8,033 bases of DNA from an uncultured Clostridium sp. Lineage in GTDB: Bacteria > Bacillota > Clostridia > Lachnospirales > Lachnospiraceae. The position numbers and the translations under genes were made by a program. Positions 6,779-8,033 of the stretch are shown here, piece after piece (the stretch's first letter is position 1; each line of letters opens with the position of its first letter). Below the pieces are notes generated by a model. It searched no databases. It saw only the letters and a list, made by a program, of their open reading frames with translations, and was not told the origin of the DNA. The DNA is taken from NCBI GenBank assembly GCA_937902905.1, contig CALELW010000211.1, forward strand, positions 1 to 8,033, given 5' to 3'.

Positions 6779-6808
6779 TTGACACCTGCCTGTTATTTGC
6801 ATTATGAT
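6779..6808 (+). promoter_or_regulatory. Sigma-A type promoter of the Lar-like gene
   Basis: TTGACA (6779-6784) is followed after 18 bases by TATGAT (6803-6808). A-tracts at 6714-6778, including the AAAAAAT/ATTTTTT palindrome at 6714-6730, may bend the DNA or serve as an UP element. Transcription would begin near 6815, just before the ribosome site AAGAGGA. Confidence 0.8.
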
Positions 6809-6842
6809 GAAGCAGGAAATATAAAACGAAAAGAGGAACAAC

Positions 6843-7067
6843 ATGAATATTGATGAAATGTTAGAAATTAGTGATTGCCCATTGTGTGAGGGTGGCGCAT
6901 TATTAGAAGAGGAATGTGGCTGTAGTTATTATGTGATGTGTTTAGAATGTGGCTGCCACACGGTAAATATTGATTTTTGCTCCGAACAAGAGCGTTTCGA
7001 TGCCGCCAAAAGAGCAGTTATGCTTTGGAATACCGGAAAAGTAATATCAAGCAGCCCCGGCGAATGA
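6843..7067 (+). CDS. Small Cys-rich protein, Lar restriction-alleviation-like zinc ribbon
   Basis: This 74-residue acidic protein has CPLCEGG (12-18) and CLECGC (33-38), then an Ala-rich helix ending in MLWN (60-63). The order CPxCxG, a hydrophobic strand, CxxCG, and A-x-x-x-W-N is the pattern I associate with the Lar family (Lar_restr_allev), named for the Rac prophage protein that lessens type I restriction in E. coli. Cys12, Cys15, Cys33 and Cys36 would bind zinc; Cys25, 27, 38 and 46 are extra. It has its own promoter and an AAGAGGA ribosome site 6 bases before the ATG, and stands alone. No phage genes adjoin it, so an anti-restriction role is only a guess. Small ribbon proteins of this shape are common and most are uncharacterised. 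That it is a real gene is well supported; the family is moderate. Confidence 0.75.
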   Translation: MNIDEMLEISDCPLCEGGALLEEECGCSYYVMCLECGCHTVNIDFCSEQERFDAAKRAVMLWNTGKVISSSPGE

Positions 7068-7090
7068 GAATGTTGAACGTAAATTTTACA

Positions 7091-7128
7091 GGGAAAAATT
7101 TTTCAAGGGTGCTTGACACATTTTTCCC
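7091..7128. repeat. Inverted repeat overlapping the -35 of the aspS leader promoter
   Basis: GGGAAAAAT (7091-7099) pairs with ATTTTTCCC (7120-7128), and inside it TCAAG (7103-7107) pairs with CTTGA (7112-7116) around GGTG. The two helices are separated by symmetrical 3-base gaps. The right arm contains the TTGACA at 7113-7118. It could be an operator, or a hairpin at the 3' end of the Lar-like transcript, though no U-run follows it. Confidence 0.5.
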
Positions 7129-7141
7129 GCTGTGCTACAAT
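7113..7141 (+). promoter_or_regulatory. Strong promoter of the T-box/aspS transcript
   Basis: TTGACA (7113-7118), a 17-base spacer and TACAAT (7136-7141), preceded by TGC (7133-7135), make a near-consensus promoter with extended -10. The predicted start near 7148 lies just before stem I of the T-box leader. Confidence 0.9.
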
Positions 7142-7147
7142 ATATGG

Positions 7148-7430
7148 CAAAGCAATGAAGGAAACGATTGTTTATGCAGTGACCTTACGACAGGGAGAGA
7201 CGTCATGGACTGCGAGCGTCTTGCGGAAGCGGTAAACAGGAGAACATTCCGGAGCTGATGAGTTGAAACGATTATAAGAGGTAGGCTCATCCGGGTGACA
7301 CCGTTATTGGTTGAATGAGTGGAGATACGACGGGGTGTCTCAATGCGGGTGGTACCGCGGGTTTTAGACTCTTATTTTGATGAACATTTTTCCCGTCCCA
7401 GAAGGCAGAGATGCTTTGCTGGGACGTATT
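7148..7430 (+). promoter_or_regulatory. T-box riboswitch leader, Asn (AAC) specifier
   Basis: T-box leaders sense uncharged tRNA and permit transcription of the downstream gene. The diagnostic T-box is GCGGGTGGTACCGCGG (7345-7360), with UGGU (7350-7353) available to pair with the tRNA acceptor end. Stem III is GAGATAC (7322-7328) with GTGTCTC (7335-7341). The antiterminator pairs GGG (7347-7349) with CCC (7397-7399) and GCGGG (7357-7361) with 7392-7396. In stem I, GCAGTGA (7176-7182) and AACATTCCGGAGC (7243-7255) align base for base with remembered B. subtilis glyQS, where GGC replaces AAC; this places the specifier at AAC 7243-7245. The preceding G makes an overlapping GAA (7242-7244). An Asn specifier suits a tRNA-dependent asparagine pathway. 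The apical part of stem I was not resolved. Confidence 0.93.
7394..7430 (+). terminator. T-box leader terminator
   Basis: CGTCCCAG (7394-7401) pairs perfectly with CTGGGACG (7419-7426). An inner AAGGCA/TGCTTT stem closes on a GAGA loop. The left arm is the same sequence used by the antiterminator, so the two folds exclude each other. The tail TATTTATTTC is only moderately U-rich. Confidence 0.88.
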
Positions 7431-7439
7431 TATTTCAAA

Positions 7440-7468
7440 GCAATCTGTCGATGGCAGGTTGCTTTTTT
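7440..7468 (+). terminator. Second terminator-like hairpin between T-box and aspS
   Basis: GCAATCTG (7440-7447) pairs with CAGGTTGC (7455-7462), one U-G pair included, directly followed by TTTTTT (7463-7468). This is a better intrinsic terminator tail than that of the T-box terminator itself. Its right arm can instead pair with the downstream strand: AGGTTGC (7456-7462) with GCAACCT (7469-7475), with T6 as the loop. aspS begins 58 bases later and no second promoter is obvious between. Confidence 0.65.
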
Positions 7469-7526
7469 GCAACCTTCAAAATCATTTGGTGGAATCATGT
7501 GAAGGCACATGGGAATGGAGGTTACT

Positions 7527-8033
7527 ATGGAATATTTAACAGGAAAGACAGAAAAAAAGACACTTGGCATTCAAGACATTTTAGCCGGTGAGTATGAGGG
7601 AAAAGAAGTAACGGTAAATGGTGCAGTTCACAAAATCAGAGACATGGGCGATGTGGCGTTTGTGGTTCTGAGAAAGAGCGAAGGACTTTTGCAGACCGTT
7701 TATGAAGATGGCGTTACGGATATTTCGCTGAAAGAATTGCAGGAAGAAGATACGGTTTGCGTCACCGGTGTTGTGGCAAAAGAGGAGCGCGCACCGCATG
7801 GGTTTGAAATCCGCCTGCGTACCGTAACCATTTTGTCAAAGCCAACGGAGCCGATGCCGGTAGCCATTAACAAATGGAAAATGAATACCTCGCTGGAAAC
7901 AAAATTGGATTTGCGTCCGCTTTCTCTGCGAAATGTAAAGGAGCGTGCGAAATTTAGAATCCAGGAAGGAATCATCCGTGGATTCCGGGATTTTCTGCAT
8001 GAGCAGGGCTTTACTGAAATCCATTCGCCAAAA
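7527..8033 (+). CDS. aspS: Aspartyl-tRNA synthetase, archaeal/non-discriminating type (N-terminal 169 residues)
   Basis: This is a class IIb aminoacyl-tRNA synthetase, cut by the window end. Residues 1-105 form the anticodon-binding OB fold (VNGAVHKIRDMGDVAFVVLRK, here named only by its ends, VNGAV at 30-34 and VVLRK about 46-50). EERAPHGFEI follows, then the linker PMPVAINKWKMNTSLE, and motif 1 begins at RDFLHEQGFTEIHSPK (to 169). The compact linker and these motifs fit the archaeal-type AspRS annotated as aspartate--tRNA(Asn) ligase in many Clostridia, rather than AsnRS; AsnRS remains possible because motifs 2 and 3 are missing. Such enzymes charge both tRNA-Asp and tRNA-Asn with Asp, and GatCAB converts the latter. 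In-frame ATGs at 7509 and 7515 precede the start, but TGGAGG (7516-7521) sits properly only for 7527. It is regulated by the T-box leader upstream. Confidence 0.85.
   Translation, partial: MEYLTGKTEKKTLGIQDILAGEYEGKEVTVNGAVHKIRDMGDVAFVVLRKSEGLLQTVYEDGVTDISLKELQEEDTVCVTGVVAKEERAPHGFEIRLRTVTILSKPTEPMPVAINKWKMNTSLETKLDLRPLSLRNVKERAKFRIQEGIIRGFRDFLHEQGFTEIHSPK

Noticed and set aside
7509..7526. Upstream in-frame ATGs for aspS at 7509 and 7515
   Set aside because: They overlap or precede the TGGAGG ribosome site (7516-7521), which is correctly spaced only for the ATG at 7527.
7287..7591. Short frames on both strands inside the T-box leader
   Set aside because: The region is explained by T-box stems, terminator hairpins and the true aspS start in another frame.

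Overview
The window looks like a chromosomal segment of a low-to-moderate GC Firmicute, most likely a Clostridia member of the Lachnospiraceae type. This is inferred from strong AGGAGG-like ribosome sites, sigma-A promoters with extended -10 elements, a T-box leader, a YhaO/YhaN-like nuclease-ATPase pair, and a non-discriminating (archaeal-type) AspRS. No database search was possible. Every family call rests on motifs read in the translated sequence.

Layout. Bases 1-329 are the C-terminal end of adenylosuccinate lyase (purB), closed by an intrinsic terminator at 355-394. Bases 395-940 have no convincing gene. They hold a cluster of short repeats (488-644) and a large imperfect palindrome (about 702-912) that could fold into a hairpin of well over 50 base pairs. 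An extended -10 promoter near 941-949 then starts a tight five-gene run on the + strand: a 67-residue charged helical protein, a COG1092-type SAM-dependent rRNA methyltransferase, an SbcD/YhaO-like metallophosphoesterase, an SbcC/YhaN-like ATPase that overlaps it by 4 bases, and D-aminoacyl-tRNA deacylase (dtd). A long hairpin at 6325-6400 probably ends this transcript.

Bases 6401-6842 are intergenic, with possible relics of a reverse-strand gene and a set of direct repeats. A good promoter (6779-6808) then drives a 74-residue cysteine-rich protein resembling Lar-type restriction-alleviation zinc ribbons. A second strong promoter (7113-7141) drives a T-box leader with an Asn (AAC) specifier, a T-box/antiterminator core and a terminator. 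After an unexpected second terminator-like hairpin comes the start of aspS, cut by the window end.

How the genes fit together. The nuclease/ATPase pair should act as one Mre11-Rad50-like DNA-processing complex. The ATPase carries a transmembrane hairpin where Rad50 and SbcC carry their zinc hook or distal coiled-coil tip, which suggests membrane attachment. The methyltransferase and dtd are translation-quality genes sharing the transcript. The T-box ties AspRS supply to uncharged tRNA-Asn, as expected if Asn-tRNA is made by transamidation. Most of the window is housekeeping. The least explained parts are the 702-912 palindrome, the layered leader before aspS, and the 6401-6700 intergenic region.
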